A DNA stretch of 64,000 nucleotides from Candidatus Corynebacterium avicola (GCA_019114135.1 DXGC01000065.1:21884-85883), one strand, 5' to 3'. Positions 1-9,621 are shown, numbered from the stretch's first letter. A program made the numbers and translations. Notes: generated by a model not told the origin, from the letters alone.

Positions 1-190
1 CCAGCCCGACGGGGACCAGGAGGATCGCATTGTCCTCCCAGATCTCCACCAGATCCGCCCCCAGTGTCTCCACCAGCCAGGAGCCGCCTATCCCCCAGTA
101 GAGGCTGAACGCACCGTGGACCACCCCGGCCACGGCAGCGATGACGAAGGCTGTGGCCGCCTGCTTGGACCTGACTCTCTCGGAGGTCAT
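1..190 (-). CDS. DUF3995-like membrane protein (partial, C-terminus outside window)
   Basis: The first 63 codons of a minus-strand gene start with ATG at 188-190 and run off the left edge. The translation begins MTSERVRSKQAATAF and contains a hydrophobic segment at about residues 12-31, followed by SLYWGIGGSWLVETLG. This short YW-GG-W pattern resembles the start of DUF3995 membrane proteins, which have no established function. It lies 61 bp downstream of purH on the same strand and may be transcribed with it. The family call rests on one short motif and is tentative; the reading frame itself is convincing because of its codon usage and hydrophobicity pattern. Confidence 0.55.
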   Translation of the reverse strand, partial: MTSERVRSKQAATAFVIAAVAGVVHGAFSLYWGIGGSWLVETLGADLVEIWEDNAILLVPVGL

Positions 191-251
191 GCCGTCCACG
201 CTAGCGGATTATCTCGGCGACAAAAGGAAAACGCAGTCGCAGCGACCGCGA

Positions 252-1850
252 CTAGTGCGCGAAGTGACGCTCACCGGTGAGGTACATGGTGACCCCTGCC
301 TTCAGCGCAGCGTCGATGACCTCCTGGTCGCGCACGGAACCACCGGGCTGGACCACGGCGCGCACGCCGGCCTCGGCCAGGGTCTCGAAACCGTCGGCGA
401 AGGGGAAGAAGGCGTCGGAGGCAGCCACGGCCCCCTCCGAGCGCTTCTCGTCACCGGCGAGGGTGTTGGCCCGCTCCACGGCGATCTTCGCGGAGTCCAC
501 ACGGTTGACCTGTCCCATGCCGACACCGACGGTCGCGCAGTCCTTGGTCAGCAGGATGGCGTTGGACTTCACGGCACGCACGGTGCGCCAGGCGAACTCG
601 AGCTCGGCGAGGGTGGCCTCGTCGGCGGCATCGCCGGCGGCCAGGGTCCAGTTCGCCGGGTCGTCGCCGTTGGCGTCGACCAGGTCGCGCTCCTGGACCA
701 GCAGGCCACCGGAGATCTCGCGGCGCTCCACGGCGCCCTCCTTCTCCGGTGGGGTGGTCTGCAGGATGCGGATGTTCTTCTTCTTGCTCAGCACCTCGAC
801 AGCACCGTCCTCGTAATCCGGGGCAACGATGACCTCGGTGAAGATGCCGGCGACCTGCTCTGCGAGTTCGACGGACACCGGACGATTCACGGCGATCACA
901 CCGCCGTAGGCGGAGACCGGGTCGCAGGCGTGGGCGGCACGGTGGGCGGCGGCGACGTCATCGGCGACGGCGATGCCACAGGGGTTTGCGTGCTTGATGA
1001 TCGAGACGCAGGGACGCTCGTGGTCCCAGGCGGCACGCCAGGCGGCGTCGGCGTCGGTGTAGTTGTTGTAGCTCATGGCCTTGCCGTGGAACTGCTCGGC
1101 GTTGGCCAGGCCACCCTCCTGACCCGGGGTGGTGTAGACCGCGGCGGCCTGGTGCGGGTTCTCGCCGTAGCGCAGGGTGTGCACGCGGTCGTGGGACGAA
1201 CCGATCCACTCCGGGAACTTCTCCACTTCTGCACCAGCCTCGGCATCGGCTGCTGCGAGCTGCTCGGTCATCCAGGTGGCCACGGCGACGTCGTAGGACG
1301 CGGTGTGGCGGAAGGCCTCGGTGGCCAGGCGGGTGCGGGCGTTGCGGGTGAAGCCACCGTCCTTCACGGCGGTGAGCACGTCACCGTAGGTCTCCGGGTT
1401 GGTGACCACGGCGACGGAGGGGTGGTTCTTCGCGGCCGCGCGCACCATCGAGGGGCCGCCGATGTCGATCTGCTCGACGCAGGCGTCGAAGTCCGCGCCG
1501 GAGGCCACGGTGTCGGTGAAGGGGTACAGGTTCACCACGACCAGGTCGAAGGGGTCCACACCCAGGTCCTTGAGCTGGGTGAGGTGGTCGTCCTTGCGGG
1601 TGTCGGCGAGGATGCCGGCGTGCACGCGCGGGTGCAGGGTCTTCACGCGTCCCTCGAGGCACTCGGGGAAGCCGGTGAGCTCCTCGACGCGGATGACCGG
1701 GACACCGGCGTCGGCGATCTTGGCGGCGGTGGATCCGGTGGACACGATCTCCACACCGGCGGCGTTCAGACCCTGGGCGAGATCCTCGAGGCCGGTCTTG
1801 TCGTAGACGCTGATCAGAGCGCGGCGGATGGGGCGGGTGGTTTCAGTCAT
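252..1850 (-). CDS. purH: Bifunctional AICAR transformylase / IMP cyclohydrolase PurH
   Basis: PurH catalyses the last two steps of de novo IMP synthesis in the cytoplasm: formylation of AICAR with 10-formyl-THF, then ring closure. The 532 residues match the usual family length. The N-terminal MGS-like cyclohydrolase domain (about 1-150) starts with [17 protein letters not shown] and contains [13 protein letters not shown]. The remainder is the transformylase domain, with [13 protein letters not shown] and a terminal segment ending [10 protein letters not shown], which is typical of the family. The start codon ATG overlaps the 3' end of purN by 8 bp, so the two are translationally coupled in one purine operon. 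Confidence 0.97.
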   Translation of the reverse strand: MTETTRPIRRALISVYDKTGLEDLAQGLNAAGVEIVSTGSTAAKIADAGVPVIRVEELTGFPECLEGRVKTLHPRVHAGILADTRKDDHLTQLKDLGVDPFDLVVVNLYPFTDTVASGADFDACVEQIDIGGPSMVRAAAKNHPSVAVVTNPETYGDVLTAVKDGGFTRNARTRLATEAFRHTASYDVAVATWMTEQLAAADAEAGAEVEKFPEWIGSSHDRVHTLRYGENPHQAAAVYTTPGQEGGLANAEQFHGKAMSYNNYTDADAAWRAAWDHERPCVSIIKHANPCGIAVADDVAAAHRAAHACDPVSAYGGVIAVNRPVSVELAEQVAGIFTEVIVAPDYEDGAVEVLSKKKNIRILQTTPPEKEGAVERREISGGLLVQERDLVDANGDDPANWTLAAGDAADEATLAELEFAWRTVRAVKSNAILLTKDCATVGVGMGQVNRVDSAKIAVERANTLAGDEKRSEGAVAASDAFFPFADGFETLAEAGVRAVVQPGGSVRDQEVIDAALKAGVTMYLTGERHFAH

Positions 1851-2514
1851 TGATCCAGGCCTTTCGTCCTTCGATGGTGTAGCCGTTGTCGGCCGTGCGG
1901 TGGAGCACGTCGACGATCAGTGCCCTTTCCACCGTCTTGATCCGTTCATGGAGCGTATCCACTGTGTCCCCCCGCTGGACGGGCACCGCCCGCTGCGCGA
2001 GGATCGGGCCGGTGTCCACCCCGTCGTCGACGACGTGGACGGTCGATCCGGTGAGTGACACCCCGTACTCCAGCGCATCCTCCACGGCGTGCGCCCCGGC
2101 GAAGGCCGGGAGCAGTGCCGGGTGGGTGTTGATGATGCGTCCGGAAAACCGGGCGATGACCGCGGGGCCGATGATCCGCATGAACCCCGCGCTCACGATG
2201 ATGTCCGGGGTGTACTCCGCGAGGGCCTCCAGCAGACGCTGGTTCCAGGCGTCCCGGTCGTAGCCGGCGACGCGCTGCGGGTTGTATTCGACGAGGACGC
2301 CGGGGATCCCGGCATCCCCCGCCCGGTCCAGCGCTGCACAGGGGCGGTCGGCGCCGACGGCGACGATCTCCACACTGTCCCCGAGGTCGTCGATCATCGC
2401 CTGCAGCAGTGTTCCGGCACCGGACGCCAGGACGACGACCCGTAGAGGGTGGGACGCCGCGACGACCGCGTGCGTCACCGACGCGTGGGCTGCAGAGGAC
2501 TCGGACTCACTCAC
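1843..2514 (-). CDS. purN: Phosphoribosylglycinamide formyltransferase PurN
   Basis: PurN transfers a formyl group from 10-formyl-THF to GAR, the third step of purine synthesis. The formyltransferase fold starts near residue 25 with [15 protein letters not shown]. The catalytic region is visible as [20 protein letters not shown], carrying the conserved N-x-HPALLP histidine, followed by [13 protein letters not shown] with the catalytic Asp. The length of 223 residues is slightly above the usual ~210 because of a 24-residue N-terminal extension, so an internal start is possible. It sits between the PerM-like gene and purH on the same strand, the order also found in mycobacteria (Rv0955-Rv0956-Rv0957). 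Confidence 0.95.
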   Translation of the reverse strand: MSESESSAAHASVTHAVVAASHPLRVVVLASGAGTLLQAMIDDLGDSVEIVAVGADRPCAALDRAGDAGIPGVLVEYNPQRVAGYDRDAWNQRLLEALAEYTPDIIVSAGFMRIIGPAVIARFSGRIINTHPALLPAFAGAHAVEDALEYGVSLTGSTVHVVDDGVDTGPILAQRAVPVQRGDTVDTLHERIKTVERALIVDVLHRTADNGYTIEGRKAWIND

Positions 2515-2525
2515 GGCAACCCAGC

Positions 2526-4397
2526 TTACTTCCTCGGTTCCTCGTCGGTGCCTTCGGTGTCGTCATCCTCCCCGGAGTCCTCCCCCTCCTCGGTCTCCGG
2601 GGCGGAAGAATCGGGGTTCACAGACTCTTCTGCGTCGTCGTCTTCGTCGTCTTCGTCATCTTCGGTGTCGTCGGCTTCATCGGCGGCAGGAACTTCGGCG
2701 GCAGAGTCTTCTTCCTCTTCTTCTGCCTCGACCTCTGGGTCCTCTGCGACCTCTGTGTCCTCTGCACCGTCTGCAGAATCGACCTCGTCCGCCTCAGCGT
2801 CGCTGGTCTCCTCAGACTCCTCAGACTCCTCGGCCGCATCGTCCACGTCGGTGACGTCGGTTGCGTCTTCAGTGTCGTCCGCGTCCTCGAACTCGGCTTC
2901 CGCGGCCGCAGCCGCCTCAGCTTCTGCAGCCGCTTCAGCCTCAGCGGCCTCCTGCTCGGCAGCGGTCTCCGTGACCCGCTGCCCGGCCCGGACGGCCCAG
3001 AAGAACACCACGGCCGCGGGAACGACGATCCAGCACAGGTACAGCAGCGGGGTCAGCCACAGCAGCGGTCCGACGGACCCGTAGTAGCCCAGCGTCCCGC
3101 CGGCCGCCCAGCTCACCAGCAGGCCCAGCACGGCGGCGAATGCGCCCGCCCCCAGCGCTGTGAACACAGGCGCCTCGACGAAGGTGCGTCCCTTGATGAA
3201 GCGGTAGACCGTGAACACCGCGATGCCCACCGGCACCACCAGCAGGACCTCACCGAACGGCAGGTCACTGTTCGGCATACCAGCCAGGACCGGCAACGGG
3301 GGCAGGTTCGCGTTCGTCACCGCGAACAATGACGCCGAGGCGTCCCCGATGCCCATCTCGCTACCCAGCAGCACTGCGGCACCACCGGCCGCCAGGTTCG
3401 GCAGGTAGAGAATACTGAGAAGGGTCAGACCGATGCGTCCGCCGAGATCCGGGGCGATCGAGTAGGCGTCTGCGACAGCACCGATATTAAGGAGGAGCTG
3501 CAGCAGCACCGCCACGAGGCCAGCCAGCAGCATCCACCGCACGAAACTGCCGGCCAGACGAGCCGCCTCCACCGGCCAGGTGGGGGCACCGCGGCGCAGC
3601 AGCAGGGCGCGCCACACCTTCGGCCCCAGACCGATGATGAACGTGACAGCGTGCAGCACCACAGTGATACCCAATGCCACGAGGATGTTCGGGGGCGCGA
3701 CGTCGTAGACCTTCGAGGCGTCCCACAGCACCAGCCATGCCAGGGCGGTGAGCAGCACCGGCACCAGGACCGAGAGCACGCCGAAGACCCTGATGTTGCG
3801 CACCGTGATCTGCGTGCCACAAGCCGACCGCACCCGTCGGGCATGGAAGAGGACGATGAGCGCCGCGGGCAGCAGCGGGGCGACACCCAGCTCCGCCCCG
3901 GTGAAGTTCACCGGCGCGAGGTTCGCCAACATCCAGAAGGAGCCGACCATCGCAGGCACGGCCGCGAAGGTCCCGCCGATGCCGATGATCACGGCGACGG
4001 CGATAGCCACCGCGAGAGTGATGGCGTGGTTGACCAGGACGACAGGGGCGAAGCGTCGGACGTGCTCTCCCCATACTCCCCACCACTGCGCGAACTTCCC
4101 CTTCACGCCGGAGCCGCCGGAACGGCCTGCGCCGCCCCGGGCGTCCGTCGCAGGACGCTGCGATGCCTCGGTCCGTGACCTCGGCGGCGTCCCGTGCGAA
4201 CCGGCGACGAAACGCTCGCCGGCGTTTACGCTGCGGTCACCGCGCACACCACGCTCGCTGCGCTCATTACGCTCCCGGGAGCTTGCGGCACGAGCGGCGT
4301 CACGGCGACGACGAGCCTCCGGACCACGGCTGGTCCGCTGAGTGCTCCGCTGTCGACGTGGGGTCGGTCGCTGGGATTCATTACTCACCTGTCCCAT
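2526..4397 (-). CDS. PerM-like (DUF6350) polytopic membrane protein
   Basis: This is a membrane protein of about 623 residues. The N-terminal ~100 residues are Arg/Ser-rich and cytoplasmic-looking. They are followed by roughly 9-10 hydrophobic segments and a C-terminal tail of about 140 residues made mostly of Asp, Glu and Ala. Position directly before purN matches mycobacterial PerM (Rv0955), a protein linked to cell division and persistence; that link is inferred from synteny and topology. The open frame extends upstream to 4508, but I prefer ATG at 4397 (MGQVSNESQ) or GTG at 4388, because the extra residues lack membrane or family character. The acidic tail is unusually long and its coding DNA is low complexity. 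Confidence 0.8.
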   Translation of the reverse strand: MGQVSNESQRPTPRRQRSTQRTSRGPEARRRRDAARAASSRERNERSERGVRGDRSVNAGERFVAGSHGTPPRSRTEASQRPATDARGGAGRSGGSGVKGKFAQWWGVWGEHVRRFAPVVLVNHAITLAVAIAVAVIIGIGGTFAAVPAMVGSFWMLANLAPVNFTGAELGVAPLLPAALIVLFHARRVRSACGTQITVRNIRVFGVLSVLVPVLLTALAWLVLWDASKVYDVAPPNILVALGITVVLHAVTFIIGLGPKVWRALLLRRGAPTWPVEAARLAGSFVRWMLLAGLVAVLLQLLLNIGAVADAYSIAPDLGGRIGLTLLSILYLPNLAAGGAAVLLGSEMGIGDASASLFAVTNANLPPLPVLAGMPNSDLPFGEVLLVVPVGIAVFTVYRFIKGRTFVEAPVFTALGAGAFAAVLGLLVSWAAGGTLGYYGSVGPLLWLTPLLYLCWIVVPAAVVFFWAVRAGQRVTETAAEQEAAEAEAAAEAEAAAAAEAEFEDADDTEDATDVTDVDDAAEESEESEETSDAEADEVDSADGAEDTEVAEDPEVEAEEEEEDSAAEVPAADEADDTEDDEDDEDDDAEESVNPDSSAPETEEGEDSGEDDDTEGTDEEPRK

Positions 4398-4499
4398 TGT
4401 GCATAAGGTGCATGGCTGAGCGGGGTAGCCCACGCCGGACGGGAGCGTTACATCGGCCCCACCCCCGACACACGAGTCACATACTGGCCGTGACCTCGC

Positions 4500-4629
4500 C
4501 GTTATCAACGTGACACCCTACCGTGACCCCCCACTCCCCCCTCGGGGACCTATACGAAATCGTGATCTTTTAACCATTTGGCTTGATCAGGGCCCTGTCT
4601 GCCGATAGAGTTGCCACTCGTTGATAACG
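4500..4629. promoter_or_regulatory. Divergent control region with two 11-nt CGTT-N3-AACG palindromes
   Basis: The 291 bp between the PerM-like gene and the M23 peptidase contains CGTTATCAACG at 4500-4510 and its exact reverse complement CGTTGATAACG at 4619-4629. Each copy is itself palindromic (CGTT/AACG around a 3-nt centre), which suggests a dimeric regulator binding at both ends of the region. The second copy lies 59 bp upstream of the peptidase ATG. A purine-rich stretch at about 4670-4680 may act as ribosome binding site for that gene. The regulator is unknown. Confidence 0.45.
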
Positions 4630-4688
4630 ATAAGGTCACGGACTGAGACCGAACAGTTACAGAAGCACCAAAGAGAGGGAAACAGAGA

Positions 4689-5423
4689 ATGACTGAAACT
4701 CGGAAGGTCGGCGCCCACCGCAAGCTGGACACCGCCGCAAAGCGCCGCATGGCATTCGTCGCCGTCGCCGCCACCGGAGTTGCGGCAGCAGGTGCCACCG
4801 GCGCCGCAGCCGCCACCGTCCAGTCGGAAGACGGCTCGAACACCGAGGTCCTGGCACAGGGCTCCGCCGGCGCCGAGGGCTCCGAGGGCTCTGCCCCGGG
4901 CAGCGAGGCCGCCTCCTCCGCAGCCCAGATCGTGGACCTTCCCGAGGAAACACAGATGAGCGACCTGGGCGGCCAGCTGTCCAGCGCCCTCGAGTTCGAC
5001 GCCGCCCGTGCCGCCGCGGACCTGTTCAACCGCACCCCCGACACCGTGAAGCCGGCCGAGGGCTCCTTCACCTCCGGCTACGCCATGCGCTGGGGAAGCA
5101 TGCACAAGGGCATCGACCTGGCCAACGCCATCGGCACCCCGATCGTCGCCGCCCAGTCCGGCGAGGTCATCGACGCAGGCCCGGCCTCCGGCTTCGGCAA
5201 CTGGGTCCGCATCAAGCACGACGACGGCACCATCACCGTCTACGGACACATGTCCACCATCGACGTCACCGTCGGACAGAACGTCCAGGCTGGCCAGAAG
5301 ATCGCCGGTATGGGCTCCGAGGGCTTCTCCACCGGCTCCCACGTCCACTTCGAGGTCTACCCCACCGAGGGCACCTCCGTGGACCCGGTGCCGTGGCTCA
5401 AGGAGCGCGGCGTCGAGGTCTAG
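4689..5423 (+). CDS. Secreted M23 family (LytM) metallopeptidase
   Basis: This 244-residue exported protein probably cleaves peptidoglycan cross-links outside the cytoplasmic membrane. Residues 1-40 form a signal peptide: a basic start (TRKVGAHRKLDTAAKRR), then an alanine-rich hydrophobic core ending near GAAAATVQ. A flexible Ser/Gly/Glu linker follows. The LytM domain occupies about residues 120-240. The zinc ligands are recognisable in HKGIDLANAIGTPI (HxxxD) and in GSHVHFEVYP (HxH), and the GHMS segment provides the additional conserved histidine. ATG at 4689 follows an AAAGAGAGGG element at a plausible distance. Coiled-coil and SH3 domains are absent. The gene is monocistronic and ends at strong terminators. 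Confidence 0.92.
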   Translation: MTETRKVGAHRKLDTAAKRRMAFVAVAATGVAAAGATGAAAATVQSEDGSNTEVLAQGSAGAEGSEGSAPGSEAASSAAQIVDLPEETQMSDLGGQLSSALEFDAARAAADLFNRTPDTVKPAEGSFTSGYAMRWGSMHKGIDLANAIGTPIVAAQSGEVIDAGPASGFGNWVRIKHDDGTITVYGHMSTIDVTVGQNVQAGQKIAGMGSEGFSTGSHVHFEVYPTEGTSVDPVPWLKERGVEV

Positions 5424-5432
5424 TCCACCTCC

Positions 5433-5517
5433 TGCCGGGTTTCGACCCGGCACCGCAAGAACACAACGAGAAACCCGCCGCGGCGACCTCCCCCTCTCGG
5501 TCGCTACAGCGGGTTTC
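5433..5517. terminator. Two terminator hairpins between M23 peptidase and pcrA
   Basis: Immediately after the peptidase stop, TGCCGGGT / ACCCGGCA (5433-5440 / 5445-5452) pair around a TTCG loop. A second structure pairs GAAACCCGC (5470-5478) with GCGGGTTTC (5509-5517), with an inner GCGACC/GGTCGC pair. The second hairpin has A/T-rich flanks on both sides and can serve both converging genes. Confidence 0.8.
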
Positions 5518-5545
5518 CTGCTGTCTCAGGGCCTTTACGGGCCCC

Positions 5546-8350
5546 TCAGAGCTTCTCCATCGGCACGCCACCGATGAGCATCAGGCGGACCGTCCCGTTC
5601 GTACCGAAGTCGATCACGGCGGTGGCGCGGACACCCTTACCGTCGACGCTGGTGACGGTACCGAGTCCATACTTGTCGTGGTTGACCCGGTCCCCGGCCT
5701 CCAGTTCCAGTGCAGGGGCGTTGCTGCGCAGCGCCCCGGATGAGCGGGACCCCTGACGTGTACTGGGACGCGACCCTGAGCGTCCTCCTGCGGCGAAGGA
5801 GCCCGACGAGCCCGACGAGCCACTCCCCCAGGATCCGCCGAAACTGGTGCCGTCGGCGTAGGAGCCGGACCCGGCACCCCAACTGGACCCGCCGGACCAC
5901 GCCGGGGCGGGTTCCTCCCGGATCCAGTCGAGGAGCTCCGCCGGGATCTCCGACAGGAAACGTGAGGGCGGGTTGTTCTGCGGGGTACCCCAGCTCGACC
6001 GGGTCATCGCCCGCGACAGGTAGAGCCGCTTGCGGGCACGGGTGATGCCGACATAGGCGAGGCGCCTTTCCTCCGAGAGCTCGGTCGGGTCCCCCAGGGC
6101 ACGCATGTGGGGGAACTGGCCGTCCTCCCAACCGACGAGGAAGACCACGGGGAACTCCAGGCCCTTGGCGGTGTGCAGGGTCATCAGGGTGACCAGGTCC
6201 TGCTCCTCTGCGGGGATCTGGTCGGCGTCGGCGACCAGACTGACCCGCTCCAGGAAGGCCAGCAGGCTGCCGGGCTCCGGCTCGCCCTCACCCAGCACCG
6301 CGTCCGCCGCGGAGTCGGCCCCGGCACCGGCGTCGGTCCCCTCAGTGTCGGAAGCGTTGTCAGCTGAGCTGCCGGCCTGGGAAGGCATCGCATCGTAGGC
6401 GGCCTGGTTCGCCGCCTCCTGCGAGAACTCGTGGCCGACGGAGACCAGCTCGTTGAGGTTGTCGAGGCGTGACCCGTCCTGCGGGTCGTTCGACTTCTCC
6501 AGTTCGGCGGTGTACCCCGTGACGTCCAGCACGGTGCGGACCACTGCACCGATGTCCGGGATTCCCAGGGACTCCCCGTCCGAAGTACGCATCAGCGCTT
6601 CCGCCGCCTGCGAGCGCAGACCATCCATCATCTCCAGGAAACCCGCGATCGCGTTGCGCCCCCGCGAGCTCAGACCGGGCACCTCGTCCCGGGCGGCGGC
6701 AACCAGGCCCTGGGCGAAACTGACGCCGGTATTCTCTGCGTGCACGGTCACCTGGGACAGCGCCCGGTCCCCGATGCCACGGCGCGGAGTGTTGATGATG
6801 CGCCGCAGCGCCATCGTGTCCTCGGGGTTGTCGAGCGCCTTGAGGTAGGCGACGATGTCGCGGACCTCCTTGCGCTCGTAGAACCGGGTGCCGCCGACGA
6901 CCTTGTAGGGAAGACCGGAGCGCACCAGGACGTCCTCGACCACACGCGAGGAGTTGTTCGTCCGGTACATCACCGCGATGTCGCCGTACTCGGCCTCGCC
7001 CCGGTCGACCAACTCGTCGATGGTCTGGGCAATGAAGCGGGCCTCGTCATGCTCGTTGTCGGCCACGTAGCCGCCGATCAACGCACCTTCACCGGTGTCG
7101 GTCCACAGGTTCTTGTCACGACGTCCGGAGTTGCGGGAGATCACGGCGTTCGCCGCCGAGAGGATGTTCTGGGTGGAGCGGTAGTTCTGCTCCAACAGGA
7201 TGGTGTTGGCGTGCGGGTAGTCGCGCTCGAACTCCTCGATGTTGCGCACCGTCGCACCACGGAAGGCGTAGATCGACTGGTCGGCGTCACCGACGACGCA
7301 GAGCTCGGCCGGACCGTCCGGACCTGCCGTGCCGGCGGAGTCCGCATCACCGACCAGTGTGGAGACCAGGATGTACTGAGCGTGGTTGGTGTCCTGGTAC
7401 TCGTCGACGAGGATGTGGCGGAATCGACGACGGTAGTGGTCGGCGACACCCGGGTTAGCACGCAGCAGTCCGACGACCTCACCGATGAGGTCATCGAAGT
7501 CGACCGCGTTCGCCTGACGCAGTCGCGCCTGGTAGTCGCGGTAGATCTTCGCGATGGTCTCGCGGTGCCGGTTGCCGTCCTGCTGGGCCTCGGTCAGTGC
7601 CTCCGCCGGGTCCTGAAGTTCGTTCTTCCAGTTCGAGATCACCGACAGCACCGCCCGGGGCGCGAACTCCTTGGAGTCCAGGTTGCGCTCCCGCAGGATC
7701 ATGGTGACCAGACGCTTCATGTCGTCGGAGTCGTAGATGGTGAAGTTGGAGTTCAACCCATCAACCAGTGCCGCGTTGGCACGCAGGATCCGCACGCACA
7801 CCGAGTGGAAGGTGGAGACCCACATCCGCTCGGCGACCGGGCCGACCAGGTCGGCGATGCGTTCACGCATCTCCGCGGCGGCCTTGTTCGTGAAGGTGAT
7901 CGCCAGGACCTGCCACGGTGCCACTCCCCCGGCCAGCAACCAGGCGATCCGCCGGGTGAGCACACTGGTCTTTCCTGAACCTGCACCGGCGACGATGAGC
8001 AGCGGCGACCCGGTGTGACGCACCGCCTCCTGCTGGGCCGGGTTCAACCCCTCCAGCAGCTGGTCGCGGGTCTGCGCGCTCATGACCCGACCCGGGACCG
8101 GGCCGACGGCGTCCTGAGTGGGCGCGAAGGTGTCGCCAGTCGCTGCACCCGTTGTGCTCTCGGTGGAATGCGCCCGGAACGGCGATGAACCTGCCGACGT
8201 GGCGTCCGGCAACGGCGCGAGGTGGGACGCGGACGCCGACATCTCGGCGAGGACGGCGGCCGCGTCCTCCGGAGGGATGTCGTCCTCTTCCGGCGGCGGC
8301 TCGAACGGCTCCTCCGGGAACGGGATCTCGTCGTGCGTCACGGTGTTCAC
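5546..8350 (-). CDS. pcrA: ATP-dependent DNA helicase PcrA/UvrD1
   Basis: This is a superfamily 1A 3'-5' helicase for nucleotide excision repair and clearance of DNA-protein blocks. The 934 residues include an acidic, low-complexity N-terminal extension (about 100 residues, PEEPFEPPPEEDD), then the Q-motif region GLNPAQQEAV, Walker A GAGSGKT, motif Ia FTNKAAAEMR, motif II VDEYQDTNHAQ, motif III DADQSIYAFRGA, motif IV QNYRST, motif V HTAKGLEFPVVF and motif VI ITRARKRLYL. The C-terminal 100 residues are Gly/Ser-rich and end in a Tudor-like segment (GDRVNHDKYGLGTVTS), as in PcrA proteins, where it can bind RNA polymerase. The assigned start is GTG; other in-frame starts lie within a few codons. 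Confidence 0.95.
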   Translation of the reverse strand: MNTVTHDEIPFPEEPFEPPPEEDDIPPEDAAAVLAEMSASASHLAPLPDATSAGSSPFRAHSTESTTGAATGDTFAPTQDAVGPVPGRVMSAQTRDQLLEGLNPAQQEAVRHTGSPLLIVAGAGSGKTSVLTRRIAWLLAGGVAPWQVLAITFTNKAAAEMRERIADLVGPVAERMWVSTFHSVCVRILRANAALVDGLNSNFTIYDSDDMKRLVTMILRERNLDSKEFAPRAVLSVISNWKNELQDPAEALTEAQQDGNRHRETIAKIYRDYQARLRQANAVDFDDLIGEVVGLLRANPGVADHYRRRFRHILVDEYQDTNHAQYILVSTLVGDADSAGTAGPDGPAELCVVGDADQSIYAFRGATVRNIEEFERDYPHANTILLEQNYRSTQNILSAANAVISRNSGRRDKNLWTDTGEGALIGGYVADNEHDEARFIAQTIDELVDRGEAEYGDIAVMYRTNNSSRVVEDVLVRSGLPYKVVGGTRFYERKEVRDIVAYLKALDNPEDTMALRRIINTPRRGIGDRALSQVTVHAENTGVSFAQGLVAAARDEVPGLSSRGRNAIAGFLEMMDGLRSQAAEALMRTSDGESLGIPDIGAVVRTVLDVTGYTAELEKSNDPQDGSRLDNLNELVSVGHEFSQEAANQAAYDAMPSQAGSSADNASDTEGTDAGAGADSAADAVLGEGEPEPGSLLAFLERVSLVADADQIPAEEQDLVTLMTLHTAKGLEFPVVFLVGWEDGQFPHMRALGDPTELSEERRLAYVGITRARKRLYLSRAMTRSSWGTPQNNPPSRFLSEIPAELLDWIREEPAPAWSGGSSWGAGSGSYADGTSFGGSWGSGSSGSSGSFAAGGRSGSRPSTRQGSRSSGALRSNAPALELEAGDRVNHDKYGLGTVTSVDGKGVRATAVIDFGTNGTVRLMLIGGVPMEKL

Positions 8351-8468
8351 GGTTTAGGTGCTCTCCTGGTCGGTCCTGGGGTCTGAACTGATGAGTTCCA
8401 GTGTCCTGTTCACCCTACAACGGGGCCCGGACACGGAAGTCACGCGCAGTCGGCCGTCCCCTACGCGC

Positions 8469-8481
8469 TAGAATCCACACC
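8469..8481 (+). promoter_or_regulatory. Leaderless promoter of chorismate mutase
   Basis: TAGAAT at 8469-8474 fits the actinobacterial -10 hexamer (TANNNT). The 7-nt spacer places transcription start at or next to the ATG at 8482, and there is no Shine-Dalgarno sequence. Confidence 0.6.
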
Positions 8482-8775
8482 ATGACCAATGACCAGCAGT
8501 TCTCAAGTGGCACAGACGATCCCTTGTCGGACGCCGAGATCCAGGCCTACCGCCTGGAGATCAATGAGCTGGACCGCACCATCATCGAGGCTGCGGCCCG
8601 CCGCTCCGAGATCTCGCGGATCATCGGTAAGACCCGTAAGGCCTCGGGCGGAACCAAACTCGTCTACGCCCGCGAAACCGCGATCCTCAACGAGTACCGC
8701 GACGCCCTGGGTCAGGAGGGCGTGGCCATCGCCAACGCCCTGCTTCAGCTCGGCCGCGGCCGGCTCGGGCAGTAG
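8482..8775 (+). CDS. Chorismate mutase, AroQ class
   Basis: This 97-residue all-helical enzyme converts chorismate to prephenate for Phe/Tyr synthesis. The AroQ signature is visible: RLEINELDRTIIEAAARRSE (helix 1 with the active-site Arg), GKTRKASGG (conserved Lys) and YARETAILNEYRD (Arg/Glu). An upstream in-frame ATG at 8401 would add 27 residues of no family character. I prefer ATG 8482 because a -10 hexamer lies 7 nt before it. In the related actinobacteria the small intracellular enzyme is activated by complex formation with DAHP synthase; whether that applies here cannot be seen. It is divergent from pcrA. Confidence 0.9.
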   Translation: MTNDQQFSSGTDDPLSDAEIQAYRLEINELDRTIIEAAARRSEISRIIGKTRKASGGTKLVYARETAILNEYRDALGQEGVAIANALLQLGRGRLGQ

Positions 8776-8787
8776 TCAGAAAGTCGC

Positions 8788-9621
8788 TCAGGCCAGGTGG
8801 AAACCGGCGCCGACCCCGCCAGCGGCGTCCATCTCCGCGGCGACGTTGTCCCATGAGGTGCTCAGAGCCGGGGAGTGGAGCGGCCCCTGCGCGGGGTGCT
8901 GACAGGACGGGAGTGCGGACAGTCCGCCGCTGAGCACGCCGACCAGGCGTCCGTCGGTGTAGACCGGCGCACCGGAGTCACCCTGGGAGGCGCAGACCTG
9001 GGAGCCGAACTGGGCCCCGGAGGTGCCCAACACCGGTCCGCAAGAGGTTCCGGTGGTGATACCTGTCTTGCAGACCTGGCCGAGGTCCGACGGCACCGCG
9101 CCACCGAGCTGACTGACCGAGACATCGTTGTAGCTGTTGCTCACCTGGGCGTTCTCGTTCAGCAGGATGATGCCGTTGTCCACCGAACCGGCGCGCTCGA
9201 AGGTGCCGATCACCGTGCCGTCCGGATCGTCGGCGGACGTGACCTCGTCCCCAGGCGAACCACAGTGGCCGGCCGTGACCGCCACGGCGTTGCCGGCGGA
9301 GTCGTAACCGGCGACGGCGGCGGTGCACACCGACGGTCCGACGATCAGCGGGGTGGACGGTCCGACGAGGACAGAGGGACGGGCCTCCTCGGCCGCCTCG
9401 GGAACCTGCGGAGAAGTGAAGTAGTGGCCCTCGACGCGGTGCGGACCGGGCTCACCGGTGACGTTGAGGGCGGTGTCCACGGCGGTGTCCACGGCGTGGG
9501 AGACCCCTTCAGGGGTGATGTTCGGGACCTCCGGAGCGGCGGTGGCCGTGGGTACGGACCATCCGGCGATCACTGCGGCGGAGAGGGCGATGAAAGCAGC
9601 ACGGAGGCGGTGGCGAATCAT
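8788..9621 (-). CDS. Secreted S1 family (chymotrypsin-like) serine protease
   Basis: The 277 residues start at MIRHRLRAAFIALSAAVIAG, a typical Sec signal peptide with likely cleavage after TATA. A propeptide-like stretch of about 70 residues follows. The catalytic domain shows AVTAGHCGS with the active-site His and ASQGDSGAPVY with the nucleophile Ser. SVDNGIILLN is the probable Asp region. Four Cys residues flank these motifs, compatible with two disulfides (AGHCG/SVCTAA and VCKTG/TSCGP-type pairs). The closest general type is the alpha-lytic/streptogrisin-like extracellular protease; the substrate is unknown. The open frame extends upstream to 9687, but ATG 9621 is preferred because it begins the signal peptide and has a -10 hexamer 7 nt before it. 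Confidence 0.88.
   Translation of the reverse strand: MIRHRLRAAFIALSAAVIAGWSVPTATAAPEVPNITPEGVSHAVDTAVDTALNVTGEPGPHRVEGHYFTSPQVPEAAEEARPSVLVGPSTPLIVGPSVCTAAVAGYDSAGNAVAVTAGHCGSPGDEVTSADDPDGTVIGTFERAGSVDNGIILLNENAQVSNSYNDVSVSQLGGAVPSDLGQVCKTGITTGTSCGPVLGTSGAQFGSQVCASQGDSGAPVYTDGRLVGVLSGGLSALPSCQHPAQGPLHSPALSTSWDNVAAEMDAAGGVGAGFHLA

Noticed and set aside
141..1853. A 570-codon plus-strand frame opposite purH
   Set aside because: Antisense shadow; the minus-strand PurH is unambiguous.
4398..4688. Possible ydaO/c-di-AMP riboswitch upstream of the M23 peptidase, as seen before other actinobacterial hydrolase genes
   Set aside because: I could not find the conserved paired elements of that riboswitch; only the CGTT-N3-AACG palindromes are clear.
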